Of a DNA stretch of 45,537 bases, positions 1 through 8,478 are shown piece after piece. Under the pieces are notes generated by a model. The model was not told the DNA's origin. It ran no database searches and was given only the letters and a program-made list of their open reading frames with translations. The position numbers and the translations under genes were made by a program. The first letter of the stretch is position 1; every line of letters begins with the position of its first letter. The stretch comes from an uncultured Synechococcaceae cyanobacterium (GTDB lineage: Bacteria; Cyanobacteriota; Cyanobacteriia; PCC-6307; Cyanobiaceae), in the NCBI GenBank assembly GCA_903907855.1, contig CAIVPT010000178.1, forward strand, positions 1 to 45,537, given 5' to 3'.

Positions 1-137
1 CCCTGGTGACGCTGGACCGTGGGAGGAATCCCGTAGGAGCGGGGCCGGCGGCAGGGTGGCGGGGCGTGGGGCGGCAGGCGGTGGGGCGTGGGGCGGCAGG
101 CGGTGGGGTGGGGCGGGAGGGACTCCGGCCCGAAACC
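1..137. other. Intergenic region downstream of rpsM
   Basis: No gene is visible here. In this superoperon rpsK normally follows rpsM, so its start should lie beyond the left edge of the window. The sequence is extremely G-rich on the plus strand (C-rich in the minus-strand mRNA) and contains a two-copy 22-bp tandem repeat, listed separately. I see no convincing terminator. Confidence 0.6.
61..104. repeat. Two-copy 22-bp tandem repeat
   Basis: Two exact adjacent copies of a 22-bp unit (61-82 and 83-104) beginning GGGGCGTGGGG and ending GGCGGT are followed by a partial GGGGTGGGGCGGG copy. The repeat lies in the untranslated stretch after rpsM. Repeated G4 tracts could form a G-quadruplex on the plus strand. 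It may simply be a replication-slippage product. No function is known. Confidence 0.8.
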
Positions 138-503
138 TCACTTCTTCTTGCCGGCCACGGTCTTGCGGGCGCCTCGGCGGGTGCGGGCGTTGGTACGGGT
201 GCGCTGGCCGCGCACGGGGAGCCCGGCACGGTGTCGGCGACCCCGCAGGCAACCAATGTCCTGCAGGCGCTTGAGGGCCATGCCCTCCTCCCGCCGCAGG
301 TCGCCCTCGAGGGTGAAGCTCTCGGCGGCGCCACGCAGTTTCTGCACGTCAGCGTCGCTCAAGTCCTTGACGCGGGTGTCCGGGTTAACCCCGGATTTGG
401 TCAGGATTTTGCGGGCCCGGGTGAGCCCGATCCCATACACGTAAGTGAGAGAAATCTCGACCCTCTTGTCACGAGGGATGTCGACACCGGCGATCCGAGC
501 CAC
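138..503 (-). CDS. rpsM: 30S ribosomal protein S13
   Basis: Small-subunit head protein that contacts the P-site tRNA and forms intersubunit bridges with L5 and 23S rRNA. The 121 residues match the usual bacterial length. The N-terminus [14 protein letters not shown] is diagnostic. A helix-hairpin motif ([14 protein letters not shown]) lies near residues 22-35, and the basic tail ends in [10 protein letters not shown] and reaches the P site. The MARIAGV start is fixed by family alignment. It is the last complete gene of the minus-strand ribosomal cluster, 127 nt after rpmJ. That gap holds two hairpins that might attenuate its transcription. Confidence 0.98.
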   Translation of the reverse strand: MARIAGVDIPRDKRVEISLTYVYGIGLTRARKILTKSGVNPDTRVKDLSDADVQKLRGAAESFTLEGDLRREEGMALKRLQDIGCLRGRRHRAGLPVRGQRTRTNARTRRGARKTVAGKKK

Positions 504-559
504 GTTGGGGAAAACGATCAGTGGGGCAAGGGGGCCAGGCGAACAGCGGAAGGCTGACG

Positions 560-610
560 AAAAAGCCAGCGGCCGCTGGGGCCTGGGGAATGGACGGGCT
601 GGGCCCGTCC
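560..610 (-). terminator. Double hairpin between rpmJ and rpsM, possible attenuator
   Basis: Read on the minus strand, a perfect 8-bp stem with a 3-nt loop (592-599 pairing with 603-610) is followed by a 14-bp perfect palindrome, CCAGCGGCCGCTGG (566-579). After one C, the palindrome is followed by five T. Stem plus T tract resembles an intrinsic terminator, but rpsM and presumably rpsK and rpoA lie downstream. Partial termination or an mRNA-processing site is therefore more likely than a full stop. The T tract is short. Confidence 0.45.
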
Positions 611-630
611 GTGGAGCTTGGGGGCTGGGC

Positions 631-744
631 TCAGCCCTGACGCTGTTTGTGCTTGGGATTGGTGCAGATGACCATCACCCGGCCGTGGCGACGGATCACC
701 CGGCACTTGTCACACATTCTCTTGACTGAGGCGCGCACCTTCAT
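631..744 (-). CDS. rpmJ: 50S ribosomal protein L36
   Basis: A 37-residue zinc-ribbon protein of the large subunit. Translating the minus strand from 744 gives [15 protein letters not shown] followed by [13 protein letters not shown], with the C-x2-C and C-x4-H zinc ligands of the C+ form of L36. The length is exactly that of the family. It lies between adk and rpsM, its usual cyanobacterial place. infA, which precedes rpmJ in many bacteria, is absent. Confidence 0.97.
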   Translation of the reverse strand: MKVRASVKRMCDKCRVIRRHGRVMVICTNPKHKQRQG

Positions 745-815
745 GGTGTGGGTGCTCTCCGCTTTCGCAAACCGCTACCCTATCACACGGGTCAACCGCC
801 CCGGCCCTTGACCAG

Positions 816-1364
816 TCAGGTGAGCAGGGCCTCGATGCGCGCGCCGATCTCCTCGATCGAGCCTGAGGCCTCCACCGACTGGAGCAGTCCCAAGCCGCTG
901 TAGTGCTCGATCAGGGGGGCCGTCTGTTCCCGGTATACCTGCAGGCGGTGCCGAATCACCGATTCGTTGTCGTCGCTGCGCCCTCGGGCCAGCAGGCGCT
1001 GCAGCAGCACAGCGTCGTCGAGCTCCATCAGCACCACCAGTTCGATGCCCTGGCTGAGGGCGGCCAGCAGCTCATCGAGGGCTTCGGCCTGCGCCAGGTT
1101 GCGGGGGAATCCGTCGAGCAACCAGCCTCCGGGGTGCCCCTCCAGGCGACTGCGCACAATCGCCAGGACCAGGGCATCACTCACCAGCTCCCCGCGGGCC
1201 ATGACCGCCTCCGCTTCCCGGCCCAGATCCGTACCAGCCTGAACCTCGGCCCGCAGCAGATCGCCCGTGGAGAGATGCAACAGCTGATGGGAGACAGCCA
1301 GGCGCTGGGCCTGGGTGCCTTTACCGGCCCCCGGGGGACCGAGGAAGAGAAGGCGTTGCTTCAT
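816..1364 (-). CDS. adk: Adenylate kinase
   Basis: Cytosolic nucleotide kinase interconverting ATP + AMP and 2 ADP. The 182-residue protein has the P-loop GPPGAGKGT at about residues 9-17, the AMP-binding segment with STGDLLR near 32-38, LLDGFPRN near 82-89 and the RGRSDDNESVIRHRL lid region. The lid is short and lacks the zinc cysteines of long-form enzymes, which is common in cyanobacteria. It lies 47 nt after secY and 71 nt before rpmJ, the conserved secY-adk order. Presumably it is co-transcribed with the ribosomal genes. The start is the first ATG ahead of the P-loop. Confidence 0.97.
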   Translation of the reverse strand: MKQRLLFLGPPGAGKGTQAQRLAVSHQLLHLSTGDLLRAEVQAGTDLGREAEAVMARGELVSDALVLAIVRSRLEGHPGGWLLDGFPRNLAQAEALDELLAALSQGIELVVLMELDDAVLLQRLLARGRSDDNESVIRHRLQVYREQTAPLIEHYSGLGLLQSVEASGSIEEIGARIEALLT

Positions 1365-1411
1365 GGCGGGGAGAGGTGAGGAGGCGGAAGGTGGATCGCG
1401 CGGCGGTACCC

Positions 1412-2734
1412 CTAGCGGCGCACCATGCCTTCGTAACGCTGGGAGATCACAAAGGTCTGCACCTGCTTGGCGGTCTCGATCGCTACGCCCACCAGGATCA
1501 ACAGGGAGGTGGCTCCCAGGCCTTGGAAGGTGCGCACCTGGGTGGCTCCCTCCACCGCCGACGGGATGATGGCGACCGCACCGAGGAAGATGCCACCCAG
1601 GAGTGTTAGGCGGTTCTGCACATTGGTGAGGTAGTTGGCCGTGGCAGACCCGGGGCGGACACCGGGGATCGCCACACCGCTTCGTTTGAGGTTGGTGGCG
1701 ATATCCACCGGGTTTACGGTGAGGGAGGCGTAAAAGAAACCGAAACCGCAGATCAGCAGGAAATAAACCAAGGGATAAAGCCAGGGGATGCTGCTGTTGG
1801 GGCTTAGGTAGCCAGCCGCCTGGATCAGGGTGGAATTGCGGGCGAGATTGGCGATTGTTAGAGGCAGGAACATCACCGCCGAAGCGAAGATGATTGGCAT
1901 AACGCCGCCGGCATTGAGCTTGAGGGGCAGATAATTCTGCCGGGAGCTCAACATGCCTGCACCGCCACCCACCTGGCGTTTAGCGCTCACGATCGGGATG
2001 CGGCGGTTTCCCTCTTGCACGAAGATGATGCCCACGATCGTCACCAGGAAGACCAATACCAGAATCGCGATGCCTCCCACCGTGGCCCTGTCGCCGCTCT
2101 GGGCCAGCTCGATTGTGGAGCCCAGTGCCCGCGGCAGCGTTGCCACGATGTTGAGGAAGATCACGAGGGAGCCGCCCTGGCCGATGCCGCGCTCTGTGAT
2201 CACCTCAGAGATCCACATCACCACCATCGAACCCGCCACCAGCGCCAGGCTGGTTTGCAGCACGAACTGCCAGTCGGGGATGTCGGCGATTTTGTACTGG
2301 CGCAAGATCATCGCGAACACCACGCTCTGGATCAAACCCCAGCCGAGGGCCACATAGCGGGTGATCTGGGCGATGCGTCGCCGTCCTGCCTCCCCTTCGT
2401 TTTTCTGCAGGTCCTCAAGTTGCGGCAAGGCCGCGGTGAGCAGTTGCAGGATGATCGAGGCGTTGATGAACGGCAGAATGCCGAGTGCGAAAACCCCAAG
2501 GGTGGAGAGGCCGCCACCGGTGAAGATGTCGAGAAAGCCGAGCAGCTGGCCGCCCTGCTGGAGAAAGCCCTGGAACGCCACCCGATCGATGCCGGGTACA
2601 GGCACGTAGATGCCCAGGCGCACCAGGAGAAGCAGCCCGAGAGTGGTGAGCACCCGGTCGCGCAGGCCCTTGGACTGAAACACCTGGCTGAGGATTTCAG
2701 CGGCGCTGGGGTTGCGCCCCCGGCTGACGACCAT
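1412..2734 (-). CDS. secY: Preprotein translocase subunit SecY
   Basis: Central channel of the Sec translocon in the plasma and thylakoid membranes. The 440 residues match the family. About ten hydrophobic segments are visible, starting with VLTTLGLLLLVRLGIYVPVP near residues 29-48, a plug region rich in glycine (GGGLSTLGVF) and the cytoplasmic loop NLKRSGVAIPGVRPG near 350-365. The C-terminus ends QRYEGMVRR. It is separated from rplO by 98 nt containing a strong hairpin, so its expression may be tuned separately from the upstream ribosomal genes. Confidence 0.97.
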   Translation of the reverse strand: MVVSRGRNPSAAEILSQVFQSKGLRDRVLTTLGLLLLVRLGIYVPVPGIDRVAFQGFLQQGGQLLGFLDIFTGGGLSTLGVFALGILPFINASIILQLLTAALPQLEDLQKNEGEAGRRRIAQITRYVALGWGLIQSVVFAMILRQYKIADIPDWQFVLQTSLALVAGSMVVMWISEVITERGIGQGGSLVIFLNIVATLPRALGSTIELAQSGDRATVGGIAILVLVFLVTIVGIIFVQEGNRRIPIVSAKRQVGGGAGMLSSRQNYLPLKLNAGGVMPIIFASAVMFLPLTIANLARNSTLIQAAGYLSPNSSIPWLYPLVYFLLICGFGFFYASLTVNPVDIATNLKRSGVAIPGVRPGSATANYLTNVQNRLTLLGGIFLGAVAIIPSAVEGATQVRTFQGLGATSLLILVGVAIETAKQVQTFVISQRYEGMVRR

Positions 2735-2767
2735 GGCGGAAGGGTGGGGAGGGACAGAGATGAAAAG

Positions 2768-2802
2768 AGCCGTTCCCCCGCGGTAGGGCAGGGGGAACGG
2801 CT
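2768..2802 (-). terminator. Hairpin between rplO and secY
   Basis: A perfect 12-bp inverted repeat (2768-2779 pairing with 2791-2802, arms AGCCGTTCCCCC and GGGGGAACGGCT) encloses an 11-nt loop. In minus-strand RNA it is followed by CUUUUC, a short U tract. It could be a partial terminator lowering secY and adk expression relative to the ribosomal genes, or an RNA processing or stability element. The structure is plain in the sequence. The function is inference. Confidence 0.55.
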
Positions 2803-2832
2803 TCGAACTTAGGGTCTCAAGGTCACCGGCGA

Positions 2833-3285
2833 TCAGCCGAGGATCTCGCAGCTTCCACCGGCCGCCTCAATCTTCTCCCGGGCCGAGGCCGAGAAGGCGG
2901 AGGCCTGAACGGTGAGTTTGACGCTGAGGTCGCCGTCCCCGAGCACCTTCAGGGGATTGCGGCTGTCCGTGAGTACCCCATCTTTGACCAGCGAATCAAG
3001 GCTGATGGTGCTGCCGGGTTTGCAATCCGCCAGGTCGCCCACGTTCACGATGGTGAAGGAGCGGGGATTGACCAGGGGGAAGTGCTTGAGCTTGGGAACA
3101 CGCCGGTAAAGGGGCATCTGGCCGCCCTCGAAGCCGGGGCGGGTCGGCCGGCCGGAACGCGACTTTTGGCCGCGCATGCCGAAGCCGCAGCTGGCCCCTT
3201 GGCCGGCCGCGATGCCGCGGCCCTTGCGGGTCTTGCGGCGCCGGGCGCCGGGGTTGGGCTTGAGCGATTGCAGGGTCTGTGTCAT
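2833..3285 (-). CDS. rplO: 50S ribosomal protein L15
   Basis: Large-subunit assembly protein with a long extended N-terminal tail that penetrates 23S rRNA. The 150 residues fit the bacterial family. Visible signatures are [16 protein letters not shown] near 16-31 and [20 protein letters not shown] near 43-62, followed by the globular C-terminal domain. It starts 8 nt after rpsE stops, so the two are probably translationally coupled. rpmD (L30), which many bacteria carry between rpsE and rplO, is absent, as is usual in cyanobacteria. Confidence 0.97.
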   Translation of the reverse strand: MTQTLQSLKPNPGARRRKTRKGRGIAAGQGASCGFGMRGQKSRSGRPTRPGFEGGQMPLYRRVPKLKHFPLVNPRSFTIVNVGDLADCKPGSTISLDSLVKDGVLTDSRNPLKVLGDGDLSVKLTVQASAFSASAREKIEAAGGSCEILG

Positions 3286-3293
3286 CGGGAGCC

Positions 3294-3944
3294 TCAGGAG
3301 TAGATCTGCTCGAGGGGGATGCCCCGCTCCTTGGCGGTCTCCTTGTGGGTGCGCAGGGCTTCCAGGGCCTCCATGGCGGCCCTGGCGTTGTTGAGGGGGG
3401 TCTTGGATCCGAGGCGCTTGGCCAGCACATTTTTGATGCCGGCCAGCTCCAGGACCGTGCGGATGGATCCGCCGGCGATCACGCCGGTGCCCGGGGCGGC
3501 CGGACGGATCAAGACGCTGGCGGCGCCATCGCGGCCGCGGCTTTCCGTGGGAACGGAGCTATGGCGGGTGAGGGGCACCTTGACGAGGTGTTTCTTGCCA
3601 TCGGCCACGCCCTTGCGAACGGCTCCGATCACATCGCCGGCTTTGCCGACGCCCACTCCAACCTGGCCACGTTCGTTGCCGACAACGACGATGGCGCGGA
3701 AGCTCATCTTCTTACCGCCTTTGACGGTTTTGGAGACACGGCGGATCTGCACCACCCGCTCCTGCCATTCGGAGTCACGCTCCTGGCCGCGTCTCTCCCC
3801 GCCGCGTCGGACACCGCCGCGACGGTCACCGCCTTGGCCTTCGCCGCGGCCGCCGCGGCGCTCCTGCTGCCCCTCGGCGGCCGCAGGCACATCGGCCGCC
3901 GCCGGAATGTCGTTGGACTGGAGCTGGTCGTTGGATTCGGTCAT
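3294..3944 (-). CDS. rpsE: 30S ribosomal protein S5
   Basis: Small-subunit protein at the mRNA entry and decoding region, important for fidelity. The ORF could begin farther upstream, but the start chosen gives [12 protein letters not shown] and avoids running into rplR. The 216 residues include an N-terminal extension of about 60 residues that is acidic at first and then Arg/Gly-rich ([11 protein letters not shown] and similar blocks). The S5 core follows, beginning [18 protein letters not shown], with [17 protein letters not shown] in the double-stranded RNA-binding domain. It lies 13 nt from rplR and 8 nt from rplO. Confidence 0.96.
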   Translation of the reverse strand: MTESNDQLQSNDIPAAADVPAAAEGQQERRGGRGEGQGGDRRGGVRRGGERRGQERDSEWQERVVQIRRVSKTVKGGKKMSFRAIVVVGNERGQVGVGVGKAGDVIGAVRKGVADGKKHLVKVPLTRHSSVPTESRGRDGAASVLIRPAAPGTGVIAGGSIRTVLELAGIKNVLAKRLGSKTPLNNARAAMEALEALRTHKETAKERGIPLEQIYS

Positions 3945-3957
3945 GGTGAGAGCAGGA

Positions 3958-4323
3958 TCAGAACTGAAGGCCCGCTTCCCGGGCGGCATCGGCCAGGGCC
4001 TTGACCCGACCGTGGTACAGGTTGCCGCCGCGATCGAAGACCACCTGCTGGATGCCCTTGGCCAGGGCGCGCTTGGCCACCAGCTGACCTACGGCCACTG
4101 AGGCGTCGCAGTTGCCACCGGATTCGAGGCTGGTGCGTAGGTCCTTGTCGAGGCTGGAGGCGGCGGCCAGGGTGTTCTGGCCGTCGTCGTCGATGACCTG
4201 GGCGTAGATGTGATTGTTGGAGCGGAACACCGACAGCCTGGGGCGATCGGCGGTGCCGGTGAGATGGCGACGCAGGCGCCGGTGGCGCTTCTGGGTCTGC
4301 AGTTTGCGGGAGAGGGAAGACAT
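3958..4323 (-). CDS. rplR: 50S ribosomal protein L18
   Basis: Binds 5S rRNA and, with L5, docks it onto the central protuberance of the large subunit. The 121 residues are typical. Key segments are the basic N-terminus [19 protein letters not shown], the motif [20 protein letters not shown] near residues 27-46 and the C-terminal [26 protein letters not shown]. It lies between rplF (32 nt upstream) and rpsE (13 nt downstream) in the standard spc order. Confidence 0.98.
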   Translation of the reverse strand: MSSLSRKLQTQKRHRRLRRHLTGTADRPRLSVFRSNNHIYAQVIDDDGQNTLAAASSLDKDLRTSLESGGNCDASVAVGQLVAKRALAKGIQQVVFDRGGNLYHGRVKALADAAREAGLQF

Positions 4324-4355
4324 GGGTGTACTCGGGGACGTCGCTCAGGCAGACC

Positions 4356-4895
4356 TCACTTCTTGCCGGTTTTGCCGGCCTTGCGCAGGATCCGTTCGCC
4401 TTCGTACTTGATGCCCTTGCCCTTGTAGGGCTCGGGGGGACGGATGGCGCGAACTTTGGCGGCTTCGTTGCCTACCACTTCTTTGTCGGCTCCAGAGACA
4501 AGCACCGTAGTGTTGTTCTCGACGACAAAGGTGACCCCCTCGGGTGGATTCATCTCCACCGGGTGGCTGTAGCCGGCGCTGACCACCAGCTTTTTCCCCT
4601 GCACGGAGGCGCGGTAACCCACGCCCACGATTTCCAGCTTGCGCACGTAACCCTGGCTCACCCCTTCCACCATGTTGGCGACAAGGGTGCGGCAGAGACC
4701 GTGGCGCTCCCGGGAGCGACGGTGGGAGCTGGTGGGGCTGACCACCAGTGAGCCCTCCTCCTGGGCAACGGCGACGCCGTCTGGGAGGGTGCGGCTCAGT
4801 TCTCCCTTGGGCCCCTTCACGGTGACCGTCAGCCCATCGAGACTGACGTTGACCTTGTCGGGAATGGGGATCGGAGCCTTGCCGATGCGTGACAT
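4356..4895 (-). CDS. rplF: 50S ribosomal protein L6
   Basis: Large-subunit protein near the base of the L7/L12 stalk and the factor-binding site. The 179 residues have the duplicated L6 fold. The N-terminus is [15 protein letters not shown], and the C-terminal signature [18 protein letters not shown] near 150-168 matches the conserved L6 pattern PEPYKGKGI. The tail is lysine-rich (KAGKTGKK). It follows rpsH by 18 nt. Confidence 0.98.
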   Translation of the reverse strand: MSRIGKAPIPIPDKVNVSLDGLTVTVKGPKGELSRTLPDGVAVAQEEGSLVVSPTSSHRRSRERHGLCRTLVANMVEGVSQGYVRKLEIVGVGYRASVQGKKLVVSAGYSHPVEMNPPEGVTFVVENNTTVLVSGADKEVVGNEAAKVRAIRPPEPYKGKGIKYEGERILRKAGKTGKK

Positions 4896-4913
4896 GTTCG
4901 GGTCCTCCGAGGA

Positions 4914-5315
4914 TCAGTAGATGTAACAGAGCACTTCGCCGCCCACGCCTTGGCGGCGTGCGTCGCGGTCGCTCATCACCCCCTTGGAGGTGGAGATGAT
5001 CGCCACTCCCAGCCCACCGAGAACCTTCGGCAGCTGGCGGGTGTTCTTGTAGATGCGTAAGCCAGGGCGGCTGACGCGCTGCACGCGGCGAATGGTGGGC
5101 TGGCGGTGTTTGCCGCTGTACTTGAGCTCGAGGATCAGTTGTTTCTCGTAGCCCTCACCCTCCTCGCTGATGGCGGCGATGAATCCCTCTTGCTGCAGCA
5201 CGCTGGCGATGCTGCGGGACATCCGTGATGCGGGAATCCGTGTGTTCTCATGACGTTTCTCACTCGCATTACGGATGCGGGTGAGCATGTCGGAAATCGG
5301 GTCGTGGTTGGCCAT
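4914..5315 (-). CDS. rpsH: 30S ribosomal protein S8
   Basis: Primary 16S rRNA-binding protein of the central domain. In Escherichia coli it also represses the spc operon by binding mRNA near the rplE start. The 133 residues are typical. The N-terminus is [17 protein letters not shown], and the C-terminal signature [24 protein letters not shown] (split across about residues 103-126) includes the STSKG RNA-binding turn. A hairpin just upstream of rplE makes similar autoregulation worth considering here. Confidence 0.98.
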   Translation of the reverse strand: MANHDPISDMLTRIRNASEKRHENTRIPASRMSRSIASVLQQEGFIAAISEEGEGYEKQLILELKYSGKHRQPTIRRVQRVSRPGLRIYKNTRQLPKVLGGLGVAIISTSKGVMSDRDARRQGVGGEVLCYIY

Positions 5316-5335
5316 GGTCGTGTCCGGGAGAGGGC

Positions 5336-5875
5336 TCAGTTGCTGCGGAACGGCATCCCCATTTCGCGGAGGAGGGCCCGGCCCTCTTCGTCGCTACGGG
5401 CGGTGGTCACGATCGTCACGTCCATGCCCCGGATGGCGTCGATCTTGTCGAAGGAGATTTCGGGAAAGATGATCTGCTCCCGAATCCCCAAGGTGTAGTT
5501 GCCGCGACCATCAAAGCTCTTCGGGCTGACGCCGCGGAAGTCGCGGATGCGGGGAAGGGCAAGGTTGATCAGACGCTCCAGGAAGGCGTACATACGCTCA
5601 CCCCGCAGGGTGACGGCCACGCCGATCGGCATGCCCTGGCGGATCTTGAAGCCGGCGATGGCCTTCTTGGCGCGGGTGACCACGACCTTCTGGCCGGTGA
5701 TCTGCGCCAGCTCGGCAATCGAGGCCTCCAGGGCCTTGGCGTTCTGGGCCGCCTCGCCGAGTCCCCGGTTGACGGTGACCTTCACCACCTTGGGGACTTC
5801 ATGGATGTTGGAGAGATTGAGATCTTTCAGCAACTTGGGCTGGATCGTCTCCCGGTAGCGCTGTTTCAGTGACAT
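5336..5875 (-). CDS. rplE: 50S ribosomal protein L5
   Basis: 5S rRNA-binding protein of the central protuberance that contacts P-site tRNA. The 179 residues fit the family. The N-terminus is [15 protein letters not shown], and signatures include [22 protein letters not shown] near 64-85 and the C-terminal [20 protein letters not shown]. The gap to the upstream rplX is 121 nt, unusually long for this tight cluster. It contains a perfect 8-bp hairpin 18 nt before the start codon. The bases directly before the ATG are a C-rich run without a Shine-Dalgarno match. Confidence 0.98.
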   Translation of the reverse strand: MSLKQRYRETIQPKLLKDLNLSNIHEVPKVVKVTVNRGLGEAAQNAKALEASIAELAQITGQKVVVTRAKKAIAGFKIRQGMPIGVAVTLRGERMYAFLERLINLALPRIRDFRGVSPKSFDGRGNYTLGIREQIIFPEISFDKIDAIRGMDVTIVTTARSDEEGRALLREMGMPFRSN

Positions 5876-5893
5876 GGCGGAGGGGGGGAGCTG

Positions 5894-5917
5894 CGTTTCT
5901 GGACGTGGTCAGAAACG
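5894..5917 (-). promoter_or_regulatory. Hairpin upstream of rplE, possible S8-type control element
   Basis: The arms CGTTTCTG (5894-5901) and CAGAAACG (5910-5917) pair perfectly around an 8-nt loop in the rplX-rplE gap. The inner part can re-pair with one bulged base (GAC with GTC). The hairpin ends 18 nt before the rplE ATG in minus-strand mRNA. In Escherichia coli, S8 represses translation at this very junction. An equivalent role here is an inference from position, because I cannot fold the RNA or compare homologues. Confidence 0.4.
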
Positions 5918-5996
5918 GAGAGGAAGGGGGCGGAGTGGAGCGGAAGGGAAGTGGCAGGTGGCGCTTCTGTCTTAGGCTTGTGGGCCTGCGGTGACG

Positions 5997-6353
5997 TCAG
6001 TCCAGAATTTCACCGGTTTTCTTGAGCCGCCGCTTTTTGTCGCCGTCCTTGTCGACGAAAAACTCGACGCGGCTGGCCACGTTGGCGGTGGTGGAGTAGA
6101 GCATCACGTTGGAGGCATGCAGAGAGGCTTCCTCGGTCACGATGCGGCCAGTCTCACCTTCTTGGCTGGGCTTGACGTGGCGGGTGCGGAGGTTGATGCC
6201 CTGCACCACAATCCGGTTCTCGTAGGGGAGGGTGCGAAGCACTTCTCCGGTCTTGCCCTTGTCCTTGCCGCTGATCACCTGAACGGTGTCTCCCTTGCGG
6301 ATGCGCATTTTCATGCGCACGGGAGTCTGAGCTTTGGGGGTGGCGGTGGCCAT
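5997..6353 (-). CDS. rplX: 50S ribosomal protein L24
   Basis: Assembly-initiating large-subunit protein with a KOW domain. The 118 residues carry the KOW signature [20 protein letters not shown] near 17-36, and later [16 protein letters not shown]. The charged C-terminus ([18 protein letters not shown]) is typical of cyanobacteria and plastids. It begins 2 nt after the rplN stop codon, which implies translational coupling. Confidence 0.97.
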   Translation of the reverse strand: MATATPKAQTPVRMKMRIRKGDTVQVISGKDKGKTGEVLRTLPYENRIVVQGINLRTRHVKPSQEGETGRIVTEEASLHASNVMLYSTTANVASRVEFFVDKDGDKKRRLKKTGEILD

Positions 6354-6355
6354 GG

Positions 6356-6721
6356 TCAGATCACCTCCGGAGCGAGGGAAACGATCTTGGTGAAGTTGCG
6401 CTCGCGCAGTTCACGGGCAACAGGTCCGAAGACGCGGGTGCCCTTGGGGTTGTTGTCGGAGCCGAGGATCACGGCTGCGTTGTCATCGAAACGGATGGAG
6501 TTGCCCGTTTCGCGACGCAGGGTGGCTCTGGTGCGCACCACAACCGCTTTGACGACATCCGACTTCTTGACGCCCATGTTGGGCATTGCGTCTTTGACGG
6601 CGGCCACGATCACGTCACCGACGTGGGCATAGCGACGGTTGGTGCCCAGCACGCGGATGCACTGGATGCGCTTGGCGCCGCTGTTGTCAGCGACGGTGAG
6701 GAAGGTTTCCTGCTGAATCAT
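6356..6721 (-). CDS. rplN: 50S ribosomal protein L14
   Basis: Large-subunit protein that forms an intersubunit bridge and binds the silencing factor RsfS. The reading frame is open upstream, but family alignment fixes the start at [18 protein letters not shown], giving the canonical 121 residues. The conserved stretch [17 protein letters not shown] lies in the middle, and the protein ends REL...IVSLAPEVI. It lies 13 nt after rpsQ and 2 nt before rplX. Confidence 0.98.
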   Translation of the reverse strand: MIQQETFLTVADNSGAKRIQCIRVLGTNRRYAHVGDVIVAAVKDAMPNMGVKKSDVVKAVVVRTRATLRRETGNSIRFDDNAAVILGSDNNPKGTRVFGPVARELRERNFTKIVSLAPEVI

Positions 6722-6734
6722 GGGGAGTTCCTCC

Positions 6735-6983
6735 TCAGGAGTGGGAGGTGGGGAGGACTTCAGCCACGGTCCAGCGTTTGGTGCGGCTGAGGGGGCGGGT
6801 CTCGGTGATGCGGACCCGATCACCCACTTTGCAGCTGTTCGCTTCGTCGTGGGCCTTGTAGCGGGTGGTGCGGCTCACGGTCTTTTGATAGATGGGGTGG
6901 GGGAAGCGGTTTTCCACCGCCACCACCACCGTTTTGTCCATCTTGTCGCTGACGACGGTGCCGACCCTTTCCTTGAGTGCCAT
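6735..6983 (-). CDS. rpsQ: 30S ribosomal protein S17
   Basis: Small-subunit 16S rRNA-binding protein with an OB fold. The 82 residues are typical. [24 protein letters not shown] forms the first strands (about residues 1-24), and the signature [20 protein letters not shown] lies near 54-73. It follows rpmC by 17 nt. Confidence 0.98.
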   Translation of the reverse strand: MALKERVGTVVSDKMDKTVVVAVENRFPHPIYQKTVSRTTRYKAHDEANSCKVGDRVRITETRPLSRTKRWTVAEVLPTSHS

Positions 6984-7000
6984 GGGGTTCTCGGGGGGGA

Positions 7001-7210
7001 TCAGGAGGCGGAGGAGAGCTGGCGCTCCCGTTGCACGGTCTGGAGGTGGGCCAGCCGGATGCGGGCCTCACGGAACCGGTGCGGGTTTTCCAGTCGGCGG
7101 GTGGCCTGCTGGAAACGGAGATCGAACAGTTGACGGCGGGTGCCGTTGATCTCCTCGAGGATCTGGTCGTCGGTGAGCTTGCGCACCTCGGCAATCGCGG
7201 GACGGGCCAT
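7001..7210 (-). CDS. rpmC: 50S ribosomal protein L29
   Basis: Small helical protein at the polypeptide exit tunnel, next to L23, forming part of the docking site for trigger factor and SRP. The 69 residues are two long helices. Recognisable segments are [36 protein letters not shown] (split over residues 10-45) and [15 protein letters not shown]. The start is 2 nt from the rplP stop codon, implying coupled translation. Confidence 0.97.
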   Translation of the reverse strand: MARPAIAEVRKLTDDQILEEINGTRRQLFDLRFQQATRRLENPHRFREARIRLAHLQTVQRERQLSSAS

Positions 7211-7212
7211 GG

Positions 7213-7716
7213 TCAGGACTCCACGGAGACGGCATCACCGGCTGCCACGATGGCAGCGGCAGGGGCGGGGGATGCCTCGGGCTCGATGCCCAGGGCTTCT
7301 TGGTCCGCCAGGGAGATGAATTTGGTTTTCAAGGGCAGTTTGTACTGCGCGAGGCGCATGGCCTCTCGGGCGATCTCCGGAGTGATTTCGGCTCCCCCCA
7401 TCTCGAAGAGGATCCGGCCCGGCTTGATCACAGCCACCCAGAATTCCGGGTTGCCTTTGCCGGAGCCCATGCGGGTTTCGGCGGGACGCATCGTGACCGG
7501 CTTATCCGGGAAGATGCGGATCCAGATTTTGCCGCCCCGCTTGACGTAGCGGGTCATGGCGCGGCGGCTGGCCTCGATCTGGCGCGAGGTGATCCAGCCG
7601 CACTCTTGGGCCTGAAGGGCGAACTGCCCGAAGGCGATGGTGTTGCCGCGGGTGGCGATGCCGCGCATGCGGCCTCGCTGTTGCTTGCGGAATTTGACGC
7701 GTCTTGGACTCAGCAT
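7213..7716 (-). CDS. rplP: 50S ribosomal protein L16
   Basis: Large-subunit protein contacting the A-site tRNA elbow. The first 136 residues match the family: [19 protein letters not shown], then [17 protein letters not shown] and [19 protein letters not shown]. The C-terminus carries about 25 extra residues that are Ala/Val-rich and acidic ([21 protein letters not shown]) beyond the usual 137-144. This is an unusual lineage extension. It lies between rpsC (14 nt) and rpmC (2 nt). Confidence 0.97.
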   Translation of the reverse strand: MLSPRRVKFRKQQRGRMRGIATRGNTIAFGQFALQAQECGWITSRQIEASRRAMTRYVKRGGKIWIRIFPDKPVTMRPAETRMGSGKGNPEFWVAVIKPGRILFEMGGAEITPEIAREAMRLAQYKLPLKTKFISLADQEALGIEPEASPAPAAAIVAAGDAVSVES

Positions 7717-7730
7717 GATTCAGGCCTCCC

Positions 7731-8459
7731 TCACTCCTCGTTAGAGCGATCTTCGAACTGCTGGGGACGCCGGCTGATCCGGCGTTTCGGCGCTCCCCCC
7801 ACCGGCAGCTGATCCTGCTGACCCGGGAGCACCTCCCCTTTGAACACCCACACCTTGATGCCGAGCACGCCGTAGGTGGTGCTGGCCACCTTGGTTGCGT
7901 AGTCGATGTCGGCGCGGAGGGTGTGCAGGGGAACGCGGCCCTCGCGGGTCCATTCCGTCCGGGCGATTTCGGCGCCATTGAGACGGCCGCCCACCTGGAT
8001 CTTCAGGCCAAGCACGCCGGCCCGTTGGGCCCGCTGCACGGCCATGCGCATGACGCGGCGGAAGGCGACACGCTTCTCCAGCTGCTGGCCGATGTATTCG
8101 GCCAGCAGATAGGCGTCAGCGTCGACGCGCTCCACCTCAACGACGTTGATGCGCACCTGACGACCTGGGTCGCCAAGGGTTTTCTGAATGCCCTGGCGGA
8201 GTTCTTCGATGCCGCTGCCTTGGCGGCCGACCAGGACGCCGGGGCGAGCGGTCTTGAGCTCCACTTCCAGCTGGTCCGCCTTGCGGGCGATCAGCACATC
8301 GCTGATGCCGGCGGCGCTGTACTTCTTGTGGACGAACCGGCGAATGCGGTCGTCCTCCTGAAGCAGGGTGGGATAGGTCTTGCTAGGGGCGTACCAGCGC
8401 GAGCGGTGTTCCTGGGTAATCCCCAGGCGCAGGCCGGTTGGATGGATTTTGTGTCCCAT
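7731..8459 (-). CDS. rpsC: 30S ribosomal protein S3
   Basis: Small-subunit protein at the mRNA entry tunnel with helicase-assisting activity. The frame runs open upstream, but the start [16 protein letters not shown] is fixed by alignment and gives 242 residues. A KH domain is visible ([19 protein letters not shown] near 74-92), followed by the C-terminal signature [19 protein letters not shown]. The tail ([19 protein letters not shown]) is a lineage-specific basic/acidic extension. It lies 19 nt after rplV. Confidence 0.98.
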   Translation of the reverse strand: MGHKIHPTGLRLGITQEHRSRWYAPSKTYPTLLQEDDRIRRFVHKKYSAAGISDVLIARKADQLEVELKTARPGVLVGRQGSGIEELRQGIQKTLGDPGRQVRINVVEVERVDADAYLLAEYIGQQLEKRVAFRRVMRMAVQRAQRAGVLGLKIQVGGRLNGAEIARTEWTREGRVPLHTLRADIDYATKVASTTYGVLGIKVWVFKGEVLPGQQDQLPVGGAPKRRISRRPQQFEDRSNEE

Positions 8460-8478
8460 CGGTCTGTGTCCTCGGGAA

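Noticed and set aside
816-2734. Missing infA, rpmD and rpsJ as gene loss
   Set aside because: These genes are usually outside this cluster or absent in cyanobacteria, so absence here is expected.
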